This document shows, piece by piece, positions 1-10,281 of a stretch of DNA of 64,000 nucleotides. The DNA is taken from contig CAWIVZ010000001.1 in assembly GCA_963839645.1 (NCBI GenBank), forward strand, positions 620,001 through 684,000. The letters are read 5' to 3'. The position numbers and the translations under genes were made by a program. The notes below the pieces were generated by a model. It saw nothing but the letters and a program-made list of their open reading frames with translations. It was not told the DNA's origin and made no database searches. Each line of letters begins with the position of its first letter. Within the stretch, counting starts at the first letter, position 1. This DNA comes from PALSA-911 sp963839645 (GTDB taxonomy: Bacteria; Pseudomonadota; Alphaproteobacteria; Acetobacterales; Acetobacteraceae).

Positions 1-13
1 TGATGATCGGCAT

Positions 14-1271
14 TCAGGCGCGCTTCTTGTCGATGTTGGGGAGGAAATACGTCAGCAGGCCGAACAGCGGCAGGAACGAGCAGATGCGATAGACCGTGTC
101 GATGCTGGTCCAGTCGGCGATCTGCCCCAGCGCCGCCGCCCCCAGCCCGCCGAGCCCGAACGAGAAGCCGAAGAACAGTCCGGCGATCATGCCGACCTTT
201 CCCGGCACCAGGTCCTGCGCATAGACCAGGATCGCGGAAAAGGCCGAGGCCATGATCAGCCCGATGAGGATCGACAGCGCCAGCGTCCAGGCCAGGCCGG
301 CATAGGGCAGCGCCAGGGTGAACGGAAACACGCCCAGGATCGAGAACCAGATCACCGGAATGCGGCCGATCCGGTCGCTGATCCAGCCGCCGGCCAGCGT
401 GCCGATGACCAGCGAGGTAAGGAACACGAACAGGAAGATCTGCGCGGTCTGCACGTCCAGGGCGAATTTATGGATCAGGTAGAACGTGTAGTACGAACTC
501 AGGCTGGCGCTGTAGACGTTCTTGGAGAACAGCAGCGCCACCAGGATGCAGATCGGCGAACAGTACCCGCCCGCGCGACAGCGTCACCTGGCCGTGCACG
601 GCGCCGGCGGCACGCGGCTTGGGCTTCGCCAGATGCCGGTTGCGGCTGTACCAGTTGCCCACCATCGTCAGCACCATCATCGCCACCAGGGCGGCGGCCG
701 AGAACCACACGATGCTGCCCTGGCCGCGCGGCACGATGACGAAGGCGGCCAGCAGCGGCCCGATCGCCGAACCCGAGTTGCCGCCGACCTGGAACAGCGA
801 TTGCGCGAAGCCGTGCCGCCCGCCCGACGCCATGCGAGCCACCCGCGAGGACTCCGGATGAAACACCGACGATCCGACGCCGATCAGCGCCGCCGCCGCC
901 AGGATCACCGGATAGCTGTGCGCCCTCGACATCAGCACCAGGCCGACCAGGGTGAAGCCCATGCCGATCGGCAGCGAGTACGGCTTCGGATGGCGGTCGG
1001 TATACAGTCCGACCAGCGGCTGCAGCATGGAGGCGGTGAACTGGAAGGCCATGGTGATCAGGCCGATCTGGGCGAAATCCAGCGAATAGTTGGCCTTCAG
1101 GATCGGATAGATCGCCGGCACCATCGACTGCATCATGTCGTTCAGCATGTGGCAGAAGCTGAGCGAGAGGATGATGGCGAAGGTGGTGGTGTCGGCGCCG
1201 GAGGCGGGACCCGCCGGGACCGCGGTTGCGCTGGCCGGCACGCTGCCGGCGGTGATCGTGTTGTCGCTCAC
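14..1271 (-). pseudogene. fsr: Fosmidomycin-resistance-type MFS exporter, frameshifted
   Basis: The product resembles Fsr, an inner-membrane drug/H+ antiporter of the major facilitator superfamily. The N-terminal two thirds (start GTG at 1271) read in one frame and carry FCHMLNDMMQSMVPAIYPILK, typical of the Fsr first helix, followed by GVGSSVFHPESSRVA. The remainder, beginning VALLFSKNVYSASLSSYYTF, reads in another frame to the stop at 14. An extra G near 555-556 explains the break: removing it restores a continuous protein of about 418 residues with some 12 membrane helices, the usual length. The gene is divergent from the monooxygenase gene at 1459. Fsr-like proteins export fosmidomycin and also fatty acids or siderophores, so the substrate is unknown. 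The disruption may be technical, since many genes here have similar one-base breaks. Confidence 0.8.
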
Positions 1272-1399
1272 GGTGTCGGTACACCCCTGCTGGTGATGGC
1301 CGGATGGCGATCGGTGGATTCTTTCACGGACCAGTATGACGTTTGTGTTGCGCAAAGCCAGTGCGCTCGGGGAATGGCGGCCGCGCGCCGACATTTCGT

Positions 1400-1428
1400 T
1401 TGACAGGGCCGGGCGGCCTGCATCTGAT
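1400..1428 (+). promoter_or_regulatory. Possible sigma-70 type promoter upstream of the HpaB-family gene
   Basis: A perfect TTGACA at 1400-1405 is followed after 16-17 bases by a weak -10-like element (ATCTGA/TCTGAT) around 1422-1428, about 30 bases before the chosen start at 1459. It lies in the 187-base divergent spacer between the exporter and the monooxygenase. This is a pattern match only, and the -10 is poor. Confidence 0.25.
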
Positions 1429-1458
1429 TTGCGCACAAACAAGGGTTGGGATGAAACG

Positions 1459-2898
1459 ATGCCAGCACGGACCGGTGCACAATTCCTCACGGGCCTGCGC
1501 GACGGGCGCGAGCTCTGGGTCGGCGCCGACAAGGTGGCCGATCCGATGGAGCATCCCGCCCTGCGCGGCGCCGCCACGGCGATCGCCGGGGTGTTCGACC
1601 TGCAGCACGATGCCGCCGACGACTGCCTGATGCCCGACCCCGAAACCGGCGAGGCCATCGCGGTCAGCCACATGATCCCGCGCTCGCGCGAGGACCTGAT
1701 CCGCCGGCACGCGGCATTGGAAAAAGTGGCGGAATTCTCGGTCGGCCTGATGGGCCGGACGCCGGACTACATGAACGTGACCTTCGCCGGTTTCGCCGGG
1801 CGCTGCGACGAATGGGCGGTCAACGGCAACGAGCAAGGCGCGGCCAACCTGGTCGCCTACCAGAAGCGGATGGCGCGCCAGGACCTCAGCCTCACCCACA
1901 CGCTGATCCACGCGACCAGCGACAAGGGCCGCGGCAACACCCCGACGGGCCTCGATGCGACCCAGCTGCACAAGGTGGAGAACACCTCGAACGGCATATT
2001 GGTGCGCGGCGCCCGGGTGCTCGCCACCCTGGCGCCGTTCTCCGACGACATCGCCGTCTATCCCAGCCAGCCGATGCCGAACGCCGCCGGCGCGCACGCA
2101 TTGTCGTTCAGCATCCCGATGAACACGCCGGGCCTGAAGTTCCTCTGCCGCGACAGCGTCTCGCTGCCGCAGAACAACTTCAACCATCCGCTGTCCGGGC
2201 GATTTGATGAGCAGGATGCGTTCGTGATCTTCGACAACGTGGAGGTGCCGCGCGACCGCGTGTTCATCGACGGCAATCTGCCCGTCTACAACAGCGTGAT
2301 GTCGCGCAGCTGGCGGGCGAACGCCATGCAGCAGACGATGATGCGCGCGCAGACCAAGCTGGAATTCGCCTGGGGCATCGCCTGCCGCATGGCCGAAACG
2401 ATCAACGCCAGCGATCCCGTGACCCAGGGCATGCTCGGCGAGATCTGGACCTTCGCCGAACTGACCCGCGCGGCGGTGCATTCGGGCGAGCAGGGCGCGA
2501 TGGAATACGGCAACGGCGCCTGGTTCCTCGACGAGCGTCCGATGGCGCCCTGCGCGCGGCGCTGCCGTTCTGGTTTCCCCGGGTGAACGAGATCATCCGC
2601 CTGATCGGCTCGCACAACGTCCTGGCGACCCCGACGGCGCAGCAATTCGCCGATCCCTATCTGCGCCCGCTGATCGACAACTATATCCGCGGCGCCGGCG
2701 AGGTAAGCGCCGAGACGCGGGCGAGGGTGTTCCGCCTCGGCTGGGATTTCGCCGGCAGCGCGCTGGCCAGCCGCAACGAGCAGTACGAGCGCTTCTACCT
2801 GACCTCGGGCGCGCGCAACCAGCAGGGCGCCGCAGCTGCGCGCCGATCGCGGCCGCGCGGACCGGCTGGTGGACCGGTTCCTGCAAGAAGGGATCTGA
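1459..2898 (+). pseudogene. 4-hydroxyphenylacetate 3-hydroxylase (HpaB/PvcC family) oxygenase, two frameshifts
   Basis: Members are FADH2-dependent monooxygenases that hydroxylate phenols or acyl-CoA-type substrates and need a separate flavin reductase. The start at 1459 (MPARTGAQFLTGLRDGRELW) is preferred because this is where family similarity begins. The first 360 or so residues are continuous and include SRSWRANAMQQTMMRAQTKLEF. A missing base near 2545-2547 shifts the frame after WFLDERPMA. The sequence resumes as FWFPRVNEIIRLIGSHNVLA, and a second shift near 2829-2833 must be corrected to reach the family-like C-terminus ending RLVDRFLQEGI at 2898. The repaired length is about 480 residues, normal for the family. 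No HpaC-type reductase is nearby. Substrate unknown. The shifts may be sequence errors. Confidence 0.8.
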
Positions 2899-2973
2899 AC
2901 GGGCAGGGAACCCATCCACGGACAGCCGGCGGAACGCCGCCGCCCGCCCGGGATCGTCAGCGATCCGTCAGGA

Positions 2974-3945
2974 TCAGGGGATCAGCACCGTGCTGCCCGT
3001 GGTCTTGCGGCTTTCCAGGGCGATATGCGCCTTGGCGGCCTCGGCCAGCGGGAAGGTCTGGTTGACCTGGATCTTCACGATGCCCTTGGAAACCACGTCC
3101 ATCAGTTCCGCTGCGGTGGTCTCCAGGTCGGAGCGCTTGGAGGTGTAGGTCGCCAGGCTCGGCCGGGTCAGGAACAGGCTGCCCTTGGCGCCGAGCATGG
3201 CGATGTCCACCGGCGGAACCGGGCCGGACGCGCTGCCGTAGCTGGCCATCAGGCCAAGCGGCGCCAGGCTGTCGATGCTGGCGTCGAAGGTGTCCTTGCC
3301 GACGCTGTCATAGGACACCGGCACCATCGCCCCGCCGGTGATGCGCTTGACCTCGGCCGGCAGGTTCCCGTGGCCGATGACCACATGCGCGGCGCCGTTG
3401 GCCTTCGCCAGCTCGGCCTTCGCCTCGGTGGAAACCACGCCGATGACCGTCGCGCCCAGATGCTTGGCCCACTGGCACATGATCAGGCCAACGCCCCCGG
3501 CAGCGGCATGCACCAGGATCGTCTCGCCGGGCTGCACGCGGTGGGTGCGGCGCAGCAGGTATTGCGCGGTCATGCCCTGCAGCATCATCGCAGCACCGGT
3601 GGTGAAGCTGATCCCATCCGGCAGCGCCACCAGCCGGTCGGCGGCGATGGTGCGCTGGGTGGCGTAGCCGCCGATCGGGCCGGCATAGGCCACGCGGTCG
3701 CCGGGCTTCACGTTGGTGACGCCGCCGCCGACGGCCAGCACGGTGCCCGCGCCTTCCATGCCGATGGTCAGCGGCATGTGCGGGGCCTTGTAGAGGCCGG
3801 AGCGGAAATAAACGTCGATGTAGTTCAGGCCAACCGCTTCATGCTTGATCAAGGCCTCGCCGGCGCCCGGCTCGGGGGTGGGGACATCCTCCCACTGCAT
3901 CACTTCGGGACCGCCGTTCTGATGGATGCGGATGGCTTTGCTCAT
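2974..3945 (-). CDS. NADPH:quinone oxidoreductase, zinc-independent MDR family
   Basis: This 323-residue protein belongs to the medium-chain dehydrogenase/reductase superfamily, QOR branch, which reduces quinones or enones with NADPH in the cytosol. Visible features are the N-terminal GroES-like domain with GMEGAGTV (62-69), the Rossmann loop AAAGGVG (147-153), and a C-terminal TGSTVLIP. The cysteine and histidine ligands of the zinc-dependent alcohol dehydrogenases are absent, which places it with QorA/crystallin-zeta proteins. The length matches the family. The gene ends 75 bases past the broken HpaB gene in convergent orientation and follows ogt on the same strand with a 38-base gap. The exact physiological electron acceptor cannot be read from sequence. 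Confidence 0.88.
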   Translation of the reverse strand: MSKAIRIHQNGGPEVMQWEDVPTPEPGAGEALIKHEAVGLNYIDVYFRSGLYKAPHMPLTIGMEGAGTVLAVGGGVTNVKPGDRVAYAGPIGGYATQRTIAADRLVALPDGISFTTGAAMMLQGMTAQYLLRRTHRVQPGETILVHAAAGGVGLIMCQWAKHLGATVIGVVSTEAKAELAKANGAAHVVIGHGNLPAEVKRITGGAMVPVSYDSVGKDTFDASIDSLAPLGLMASYGSASGPVPPVDIAMLGAKGSLFLTRPSLATYTSKRSDLETTAAELMDVVSKGIVKIQVNQTFPLAEAAKAHIALESRKTTGSTVLIP

Positions 3946-3983
3946 CTTGGGTCTCCATTCGGCGCCTGAGGCATGAGGCAGGC

Positions 3984-4511
3984 TTAAGCCGTGAGGGTGA
4001 GAGGGGTGAAGTGGGTCTCGAGTTGCAGCAAGGCGCGCTTCGTATCGAGCCCGTCGCCGCCTGAATAGCCGCCAATTCCATTGCTGGCGAGTACCCGGTG
4101 GCAGGGAATGAGGATCGGGATCGGGTTGCAGCCGTTGGCGGTGCCGACCGAGCGCGGCGACCCGCCGGCGATGGCGGCAATCTCACCATACGTGCGCGTC
4201 GCGCCATAGGGGATCTGGCACAGTGCCCGCCAGACGCGCTGGCGATACGGACTGCCGAAGGGTGCGAGAGGCAGGTCGAACTCCCGCCGTTCGCCGTCGA
4301 AATATTCGTGCAGCTGCGCGCGCGCCCGCAACAGCAGTACCGTCTCTGTCTGTTCGCTGCCCCAGCCCCAATCGAGGGCGACGATCGCCCCGTCATCCTC
4401 GGAGATCGAGAGGTCGCCGACCGGCGTGTGAAGGGAGAGCTGGGGCAAGAGGCGAGTGATCCTGCGCGGTTGCGAAGCCGAATGGCAGCGCCACTCGGCC
4501 GGCCAAGTCAA
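3984..4511 (-). CDS. ogt: Methylated-DNA--protein-cysteine S-methyltransferase
   Basis: This suicide DNA-repair protein moves alkyl groups from O6-alkylguanine to its own cysteine. The active-site motif IPCHRV sits at residues 135-140 with acceptor Cys137, preceded by the helix-turn-helix region QIPYGATRTYGEIA. The 175-residue length counts from a TTG at 4511 that overlaps the stop of the upstream thioredoxin-domain gene. No Shine-Dalgarno is evident there, and the first 20 residues look unlike the family, so a start near the TTG at residue 22 (around 4448) is equally plausible. It lies between the YyaL-type gene and the quinone oxidoreductase, all on the minus strand. Confidence 0.9.
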   Translation of the reverse strand: MTWPAEWRCHSASQPRRITRLLPQLSLHTPVGDLSISEDDGAIVALDWGWGSEQTETVLLLRARAQLHEYFDGERREFDLPLAPFGSPYRQRVWRALCQIPYGATRTYGEIAAIAGGSPRSVGTANGCNPIPILIPCHRVLASNGIGGYSGGDGLDTKRALLQLETHFTPLTLTA

Positions 4512-6609
4512 GGGGAGGGGGTGAGCAAGCGGCGCAGCGCTTGCGGATCATCAACCGGCAGGCCGCACACGCCGCCGCGGCAGACATAGGCGCTGGCGCC
4601 CGCCGCGCCGGCGGTCTTGCCGTGGGCGGGATGGGAAACCGGCAGGGCTTCGGCATCCGGCGCGCGCAGCAGCACGACACGCGGGTCCGGCGCGGTCAAT
4701 GCGGTTCGGCACAGGGCGGCGGTCAGCTCATGGGCCGGATCGCCGGCGACCACCACCGTGATCGCGTCTTCCAGCAGCTCGGCGGCGGCGAGCAGCGTCG
4801 CCATGGTGGGCAGCTTCTCCGGCTCGCCGGTGAAGGCGCCGAGCAGGCCGGCGGCGGCGGAGCGGTAGGCCTCGTCGCCGGTCAGGTGGAACAGCCGCGC
4901 CAGCACTTCCGCCATCTGGCCGTTGCCCGCCGGTGTGGCGTTGTCGGCCGCGCTGCGGGGCCGGTTCAGCGGCACGTCCGCGGCATCGTCGGCGGTCTGG
5001 TAGAAGCCGCCATGCCCGTCCGCGAAAATGCGTCTGCGTGGCTGGCCACGATGCGGATGGCCTGCTCCAGGCGGGCGGCGTTGCCCGTCGCCTCGAACAG
5101 CGCCAGCGCCGCGCGCGCGATGGCGGCCTGGTCCTCCAGCAGCCCGGGCGCGGTGACACGCCCGAGCCGCCAGGCATGCTGGATGCGGCCATCCGGAGCG
5201 GCCATCCGGTCCAGCACGAAATCGAGCGCCGTCTCCGCGAGCCCCAGCCAGTCCGGCCTGGCAAACACCACGCCGGCACGAACCAGGGCGGCGATGGCCA
5301 GCCCGTTCCAGTCCGCCAGCACCTTGTCGTCGCGCCCGGGCCGCACCCGGCCGGCGCGGGCGGCGAACAGCGCGGCGCGGCCGGCGGCCAGGCGTCCCTC
5401 CTGGTCCGCGTCCCCCTGCGGCGCGATCCGCCGCAGGATGTTCGTCCCTTCCCAATTGCCCTGCTCGGTCACGTCATAGGCGGCCATGAAGGCGGGCGCG
5501 GCCAATCCAAGCTGGCGCACCACCTCCGCCTCCGACCAGACATAGAATTTGCCCTCGACCCCCTCGCTGTCGGCATCCTCCGCCGAGGCGAAGGCGGCGC
5601 GGCCGTTCACGGTCTCGGCGGTCATGTCGCGGGTCAGCCAGCCCACGGTTTCCGCCGCGCGTTCGGCATATAGCGGGTTCGGCCGGTCGGCCTGTACTCG
5701 GTCAGCCTGGGCCAGGGCCAGCAGTTCCAGCAATTGGGCGTTGTCGTACAGCATCTTCTCGAAATGCGGCACCAGCCACACCTCGTCGGTGGAATAGCGG
5801 GCATAGCCGCCGCCGAGATGGTCGTAGATCCCGCCCTGGCTCATGCGCTCCAGCATCAGATGCGTGGCGTCGCGGCCCAGATGGGCGTGGGTGCGCGAGC
5901 GGGCGCGGAAATCGTGCTGCCAGAGGAAGCGGAAGATCGGCGGGTTGGGAAACTTCGGCGCCCCGCGCAGGCCGCCATGGATCGGGTCGGTCATGCGGTG
6001 ATAGGCGCCCGCGGCGCGATCCAGGTCGGCCGGCACCGGCATCGGCCCCGGCTTCGCGGCCGACAGCGCGGTCAGGGCCTGGCGCAAAGCGCCTGTGTTA
6101 TGGGCGATGCGCTCGTCATCGCCCGCATAGGTGTCGGCGACACCCTGCAGCACCTGGCGGAAGGATGGCCGGCCCCAGCGCGGCTCGGGCGGAAAATAGG
6201 TGCCGCCCCAGAATGGCGAGCCGTCGGGCGCCAGGAACATGGTCAGCGGCCAGCCGCCGGACTCGCCCAGGGCGTGCAGGGCGGACATATACAGATGGTC
6301 GATGTCCGGCCGCTCCTCCCGGTCCACCTTGATGTTGACGAACAGCCGGTTCATCAGCGCGGCGGTGTCGGGATCCTCGAAAAACTCATGTGCCATCACG
6401 TGGCACCAATGGCAGGCGGCATAGCCGACCGACAGCAGGATCGGCCTGTTCGCCGCGCGCGCCTCGGCCAATGCCGCCGCGCCCCAGGGACGCCAATGCA
6501 CCGGGTTATCCGCGTGCTGCAGCAGATAGGGCGAGGTTTCGTGCCGAAGCAGGTTTTCGGGCAGATTTTCGGGCAAAACTCGGTGTCCTTTGGCGTTGGC
6601 GGCCGACAC
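4508..6609 (-). pseudogene. YyaL/DUF255 thioredoxin-domain protein, frameshifted
   Basis: The family joins an N-terminal thioredoxin-like DUF255 domain to a large (alpha/alpha)6 barrel related to N-acylglucosamine 2-epimerases (human SPATA20, Bacillus YyaL). Its function is not firmly established. The start at 6609 gives RHETSPYLLQHADNPVHW, then the CHWCHVM redox-like motif and KVDREERPDID, all diagnostic. The frame breaks at an A4 run on the plus strand (5025-5028). Adding one base joins the N-terminal part to FADGHGGFYQTADDAADV and on to a stop at 4508. The repaired protein is about 700 residues, the usual size. The 3' end overlaps the possible ogt start as TTGA. The homopolymer context suggests a sequencing deletion. 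Confidence 0.85.
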
Positions 6610-6644
6610 GGTAGATAGAGACGAACCAATCAGGGAACAGGGCC

Positions 6645-6992
6645 ATGGGTGAACGGCAGGCGGGCGATCCGCCGATGTACTACGAGGCGCATGTCTTCGT
6701 CTGCACGAACCGCCGGCAGGACGGCCATCCGCGCGGCTGCTGTGCGGCGGGCGGAGCCGAAAAGCTGCGCGACTACATGAAGGCCCGCGCCAAGGAAATG
6801 GGGCTGACCCGCGTGCGGATCAACAATTCCGGCTGCCTGGACCGCTGCGAGGAAGGCCCCTGCGTGGTGATCTACCCCGAAGGCGTCTGGTACAAGATCG
6901 ACACGCGCGAAGCCGTGGACGAAGTGCTGGAAACGCATCTGCGCGAGGGCAAGCGGGTCGACGCCCGGTTCCTGCCGCCCGAGACACGCTGA
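6645..6992 (+). CDS. Thioredoxin-like [2Fe-2S] ferredoxin
   Basis: This small protein (115 residues) carries the cysteine pattern of Shethna-type ferredoxins: Cys20, then Cys32-Cys33, and Cys64-x3-Cys68 within NSGCLDRCEEGPC. Such proteins hold one [2Fe-2S] cluster and act as cytosolic electron carriers. The core domain begins at about YEAHVFVCTNRR, so an internal ATG at residue 11 is an alternative start. It is transcribed away from the YyaL-type gene (35 bases apart) and ends 13 bases before mnmE, so the two are probably cotranscribed. The redox partner cannot be deduced here. Confidence 0.88.
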   Translation: MGERQAGDPPMYYEAHVFVCTNRRQDGHPRGCCAAGGAEKLRDYMKARAKEMGLTRVRINNSGCLDRCEEGPCVVIYPEGVWYKIDTREAVDEVLETHLREGKRVDARFLPPETR

Positions 6993-7005
6993 CCGGCATC
7001 GCCGC

Positions 7006-8304
7006 ATGGCGGTCGCGGACCAGGACACGATCTTCGCCGTGGCCTCCGGCGCCGGCCGCGCGGCCATCGCGGTGCTGCGGATCAGCGGACCCGGCAGCGC
7101 CGATTTGCTCATCGGCCTGTCCGGCAAACTGCCGGCCCCGCGCCGCGCGGTGCTGCGCCGGCTGCGCGCGCCCGACGGCGCCGAACTCGACCAGGCGATG
7201 GTGCTATGGATGCCCGGCCCGGGCAGCTACACCGGGGAGGACTCCGGAGAATTGTTCCTGCACGGCGGAAGGGCGGTAATCGCCGGCGTCGCGGATGCCC
7301 TGACCGCGCTCGGGGGGCGGCCCGCCGAGCCTGGCGAGTTCACCCGCCGCGCCTTCCTGAACGGCCGGATGGACCTGCTCGAAGCCGAGGCGGTCGGTGA
7401 CCTCATCGACGCCGAAACCGAGGCCCAGCGCCGGCAGGCCCTGCGCCAGCTCGAAGGCGAGCTCGGCGCCGTCTACGCCGGCTGGGCTGGCCGGCTGCGA
7501 TGGCTGCTGGCGCAGCAGGAAGCCCTGATCGACTTCCCCGACGAGGACCTGCCGCCGGAGGTGGAGGACCGCGTCATCGCCGAGATCGACGCCTTGCGCA
7601 GCGAGATCCGCGCCCATCTGAACGACGGCCGCCGCGGCGAAAGGCTGCGCGAGGGCCTGACCTTCGCCGTCAGCGGCCCGCCCAATGTCGGCAAGTCGTC
7701 GCTGGTCAACCTGCTGGCGGAGCGCGACGTGGCGATTGTTTCCGCCTCTCCGGGCACCACCCGCGATGCGCTGGAGGCTCGCGTGGTGCTGGCCGGCGTT
7801 CCCGTGACGCTGGTCGATACCGCCGGGCTGCGCGATACCGAGGATGCCATCGAGGCAGAAGGCGTGCGCCGCGCCCGCGCCCGCGCCGAGGCCGCCGACT
7901 ACGTGCTGCTGGTCGGCGACGTCCGCACTGGGGTCGCAGCCGACGACCGCCAGCCCGGCTTGCGGATCTGCAACAAGATCGACCTCGGCGGGCCGGTGCC
8001 CGAAGGCGCGCTTGGCGTCAGCGCCCTGACCGGCGAGGGGATGGAGGCGCTGCGCGCCAGGCTCGCCGGCATCGCCCGCTCCCTGACGGAAGCCGCCGGT
8101 CCGCCGCCGCTGACCCGCGAGCGCCACCGCGCCGCGCTGCTGACCGCGAGCGACCGGCTGGACGCGGCGGCCGTCGCGGACCTGCCCGAACTGCGCGCCG
8201 AGGACCTCCGCCTGGCGCTCGGCGCGATCGGCCGCATCACCGGGGCCGTCGGTGTGGAAGACCTGCTCGGCGACATTTTCAGCCGGTTCTGCATCGGCAA
8301 GTAG
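7006..8304 (+). CDS. mnmE: tRNA modification GTPase MnmE (TrmE)
   Basis: With MnmG, this protein installs the carboxymethylaminomethyl group on U34 of certain tRNAs. All GTPase motifs are present in order: GPPNVGKSS (224-232), TTRD (251-254), DTAGL (271-275) and NKID (323-326). The invariant C-terminal FCIGK closes the protein at residue 432. The N-terminal folate-binding domain (TIFAVASG, AIAVLRISGP) and the helical domain are intact. Length is normal. Its partner gene mnmG lies about 39 kb away on the opposite strand. In many alphaproteobacteria the two are adjacent, so the block has been split here. Confidence 0.97.
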   Translation: MAVADQDTIFAVASGAGRAAIAVLRISGPGSADLLIGLSGKLPAPRRAVLRRLRAPDGAELDQAMVLWMPGPGSYTGEDSGELFLHGGRAVIAGVADALTALGGRPAEPGEFTRRAFLNGRMDLLEAEAVGDLIDAETEAQRRQALRQLEGELGAVYAGWAGRLRWLLAQQEALIDFPDEDLPPEVEDRVIAEIDALRSEIRAHLNDGRRGERLREGLTFAVSGPPNVGKSSLVNLLAERDVAIVSASPGTTRDALEARVVLAGVPVTLVDTAGLRDTEDAIEAEGVRRARARAEAADYVLLVGDVRTGVAADDRQPGLRICNKIDLGGPVPEGALGVSALTGEGMEALRARLAGIARSLTEAAGPPPLTRERHRAALLTASDRLDAAAVADLPELRAEDLRLALGAIGRITGAVGVEDLLGDIFSRFCIGK

Positions 8305-8331
8305 CCGACACCGGCCGGGGTCAGGCTGGCG

Positions 8332-9872
8332 TCAGGCCGCCGACCCTTCCCGCCGCAGCTCGCGCTTGAGCAGTTTGCCGGCGGTGTTGCGGGGCAGGTT
8401 GTCGGTGAAGATGACCTGCTTCGGCAGCTTGTAGGAAGCCAGATGCGTCCGGGCGTGTGCGATCAGCTCTTCGCCCGTCGCGGCCTGTCCGGGGCGCAGC
8501 ACGACGAACGCCGTCACCGCCTCGATCCATTTCGGATCGGGCAGCCCGACCACGGCGACCTCCGACACCGCCGGGTGGGTGAACAGGGCTTCCTCCACCT
8601 CGCGCGATGCCACCAGCACGCCGCCGGTGTTGATCACGTCCTTGATGCGATCGACGATGTACAGGAAGCCCTGCTCGTCGAAATACCCGACATCTCCGGA
8701 ATGAAACCACCCGCCGGCGAAGGCTTCGGCGGTTTCCGCCGGCTTGTTCCAATAGCCGGACAGCAACTGGGCGGAGCGGTGCACGATCTCGCCATGCGTG
8801 CCGGGCGGCACGTCGTGCATGTCGGCGTCCACCACCCTTGTTTCCACGTTCAGCACCGGCCGGCCGCAGGAGGCGGGGCGCTCATCGTGCTCCTCCGGCC
8901 GCAGCACCGTGGCCACCGGGGCGATCTCGGTCTGGCCGTAGCAGTTGTACGGCCTGGCACGGGGCAGCCGCTCGCGCAGTTCCTGCAGCACCGGCACCGG
9001 CATGATCGAGGCGCCGTAATACACCTTCTCCAGGCTGGACAGGTTCCGGCTGTCGAAATCCGGATGCCGCAGCAGGCTGATCCAGACGGTGGGCGGGGCG
9101 AAGAACGAGGTGATGCCCTCCGCCTCGATCAGGCGCAGCACATCCGCCGGCGCCGGCGCCTCGATCAGGATGGTGCGCGCGCCGGTCAGCATCTGCGGCA
9201 GGGTGAAGGCGTGCATCTGCGCCGTGTGATACAGCGGCAGCGCCGCGAGGCAGCGATCGTCCGCGGCGTAGTCCAGTTCGTGGATGCAGGACGCGTATTC
9301 GCGTCAGCATCGCCCGGTGCGTCATCATCGCGCCCTTCGGCGCCGCCGTGGTGCCGGAGGTATAGACGATCTGCGCGATCAATTCGTCGGTGATGTCCGG
9401 GTCCACGCCGGCCGGCGCATCCGGGTCTTCCGCGATCGCCAGCACATCCAGAGTCACCGCCGCCCTCGAACCGGCCGCGCATCTCCATGTCGATGCCGTC
9501 CAGATGCGGTTCCAGCGCCGGCGCGCTCAGCACCAGCCGGGCGCCGGACTGGCCAAGGATATAGGCGAGCTCGCTGCCGGTCAGCGCGTAGTTCACCGGC
9601 ACATGGATCAGCCCGGCCCGGGCGCAGGCCAGGAAGGCGATCAGATAGGCATCGGAATTGCGCCCGAACGCCGCCACCCGGTCGCCGGGCACCAGGCCCA
9701 AATCGGTCAGGCGCCAGGCGACGCGATCCACCGCCCGGTCCAGCGCCGGAAAGCTCCAGCTCCGCTCGCCGTAGATCAGGGCGATGCGGTCATGATGGCG
9801 GATGGCGGCACGGCGCAGCGCGTCGCCCAGCGTGTTGCGGCGGACGCGCCCGATGATGGCGGAAATCGTCAC
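8332..9872 (-). pseudogene. AMP-dependent acyl-CoA synthetase/ligase, two frameshifts
   Basis: ANL-superfamily enzymes adenylate a carboxylic acid and transfer it to CoA. The start is GTG at 9872 (MTISAIIGRVRRNTLGDALR), overlapping the stop of the RidA-like gene. Seen across the three frames are the P-loop YTSGTTAAPKGA, YNCYGQTEIAPV, GWFHSGDVGY and the terminal catalytic-lysine segment PRNTAGKLLKREL. The frame breaks at a C3 run (9463-9465, one extra base) and again near 9300 (a CG-repeat length difference). The repaired protein is about 513 residues, as expected for medium/long-chain fatty acid or aromatic acid ligases. The group with SDR and enoyl-CoA hydratase genes suggests a degradative role. 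Substrate not assignable. Confidence 0.85.
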
Positions 9873-10258
9873 GCGACGGCCTCGGCCTCAACCTCGACGA
9901 CGAATTTCGGGTCGGCCAGTCCGGCGACGAACAGCAAGGTGGAGGCCGGAGCATGGCCCGCGAAGGCGGCGGCGCGGGCGGCGCGATACGGCGCCAGCAA
10001 GGACCGGTCGGTCAGGAACACGGTTGTCTTGACGATGTTGGCGATGCCCATGCCGTTCGCCGCCAGCACGGCGGTCAGGTTGGCGAAAGCCTGGGCGATC
10101 TGCGCCTCGCCGCTGGCCGGTATGGTGCCGTCCGGCGTGAGGCCGACCTGTCCCGAAATGATCAGCCGGCGCTCCGCGTTGCGGATCTCGATGGCGTGGG
10201 TATAGCCGGTCGGGGCGCGGACGGTGGGCGGATTGCTCGGGGTAATGGTGGCGGGCAT
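9869..10258 (-). CDS. RidA/YjgF-family protein lacking the signature arginine
   Basis: RidA proteins form trimers that hydrolyse reactive enamine/imine intermediates. This 129-residue copy has the fold-typical segments RRLIISGQVGLTPDG and FVVEVEAEAVA. At the place where true RidA has PARS with the catalytic arginine, it reads PAST (103-106). Members without this arginine fall in other Rid subgroups that do not show imine deaminase activity and are often tied to catabolic operons. The stop overlaps the acyl-CoA ligase start by four bases, so the two are translationally coupled. A role with that ligase is inferred. Confidence 0.85.
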   Translation of the reverse strand: MPATITPSNPPTVRAPTGYTHAIEIRNAERRLIISGQVGLTPDGTIPASGEAQIAQAFANLTAVLAANGMGIANIVKTTVFLTDRSLLAPYRAARAAAFAGHAPASTLLFVAGLADPKFVVEVEAEAVA

Positions 10259-10281
10259 GGTTCTGTTTCCTCCCGGGGGTT

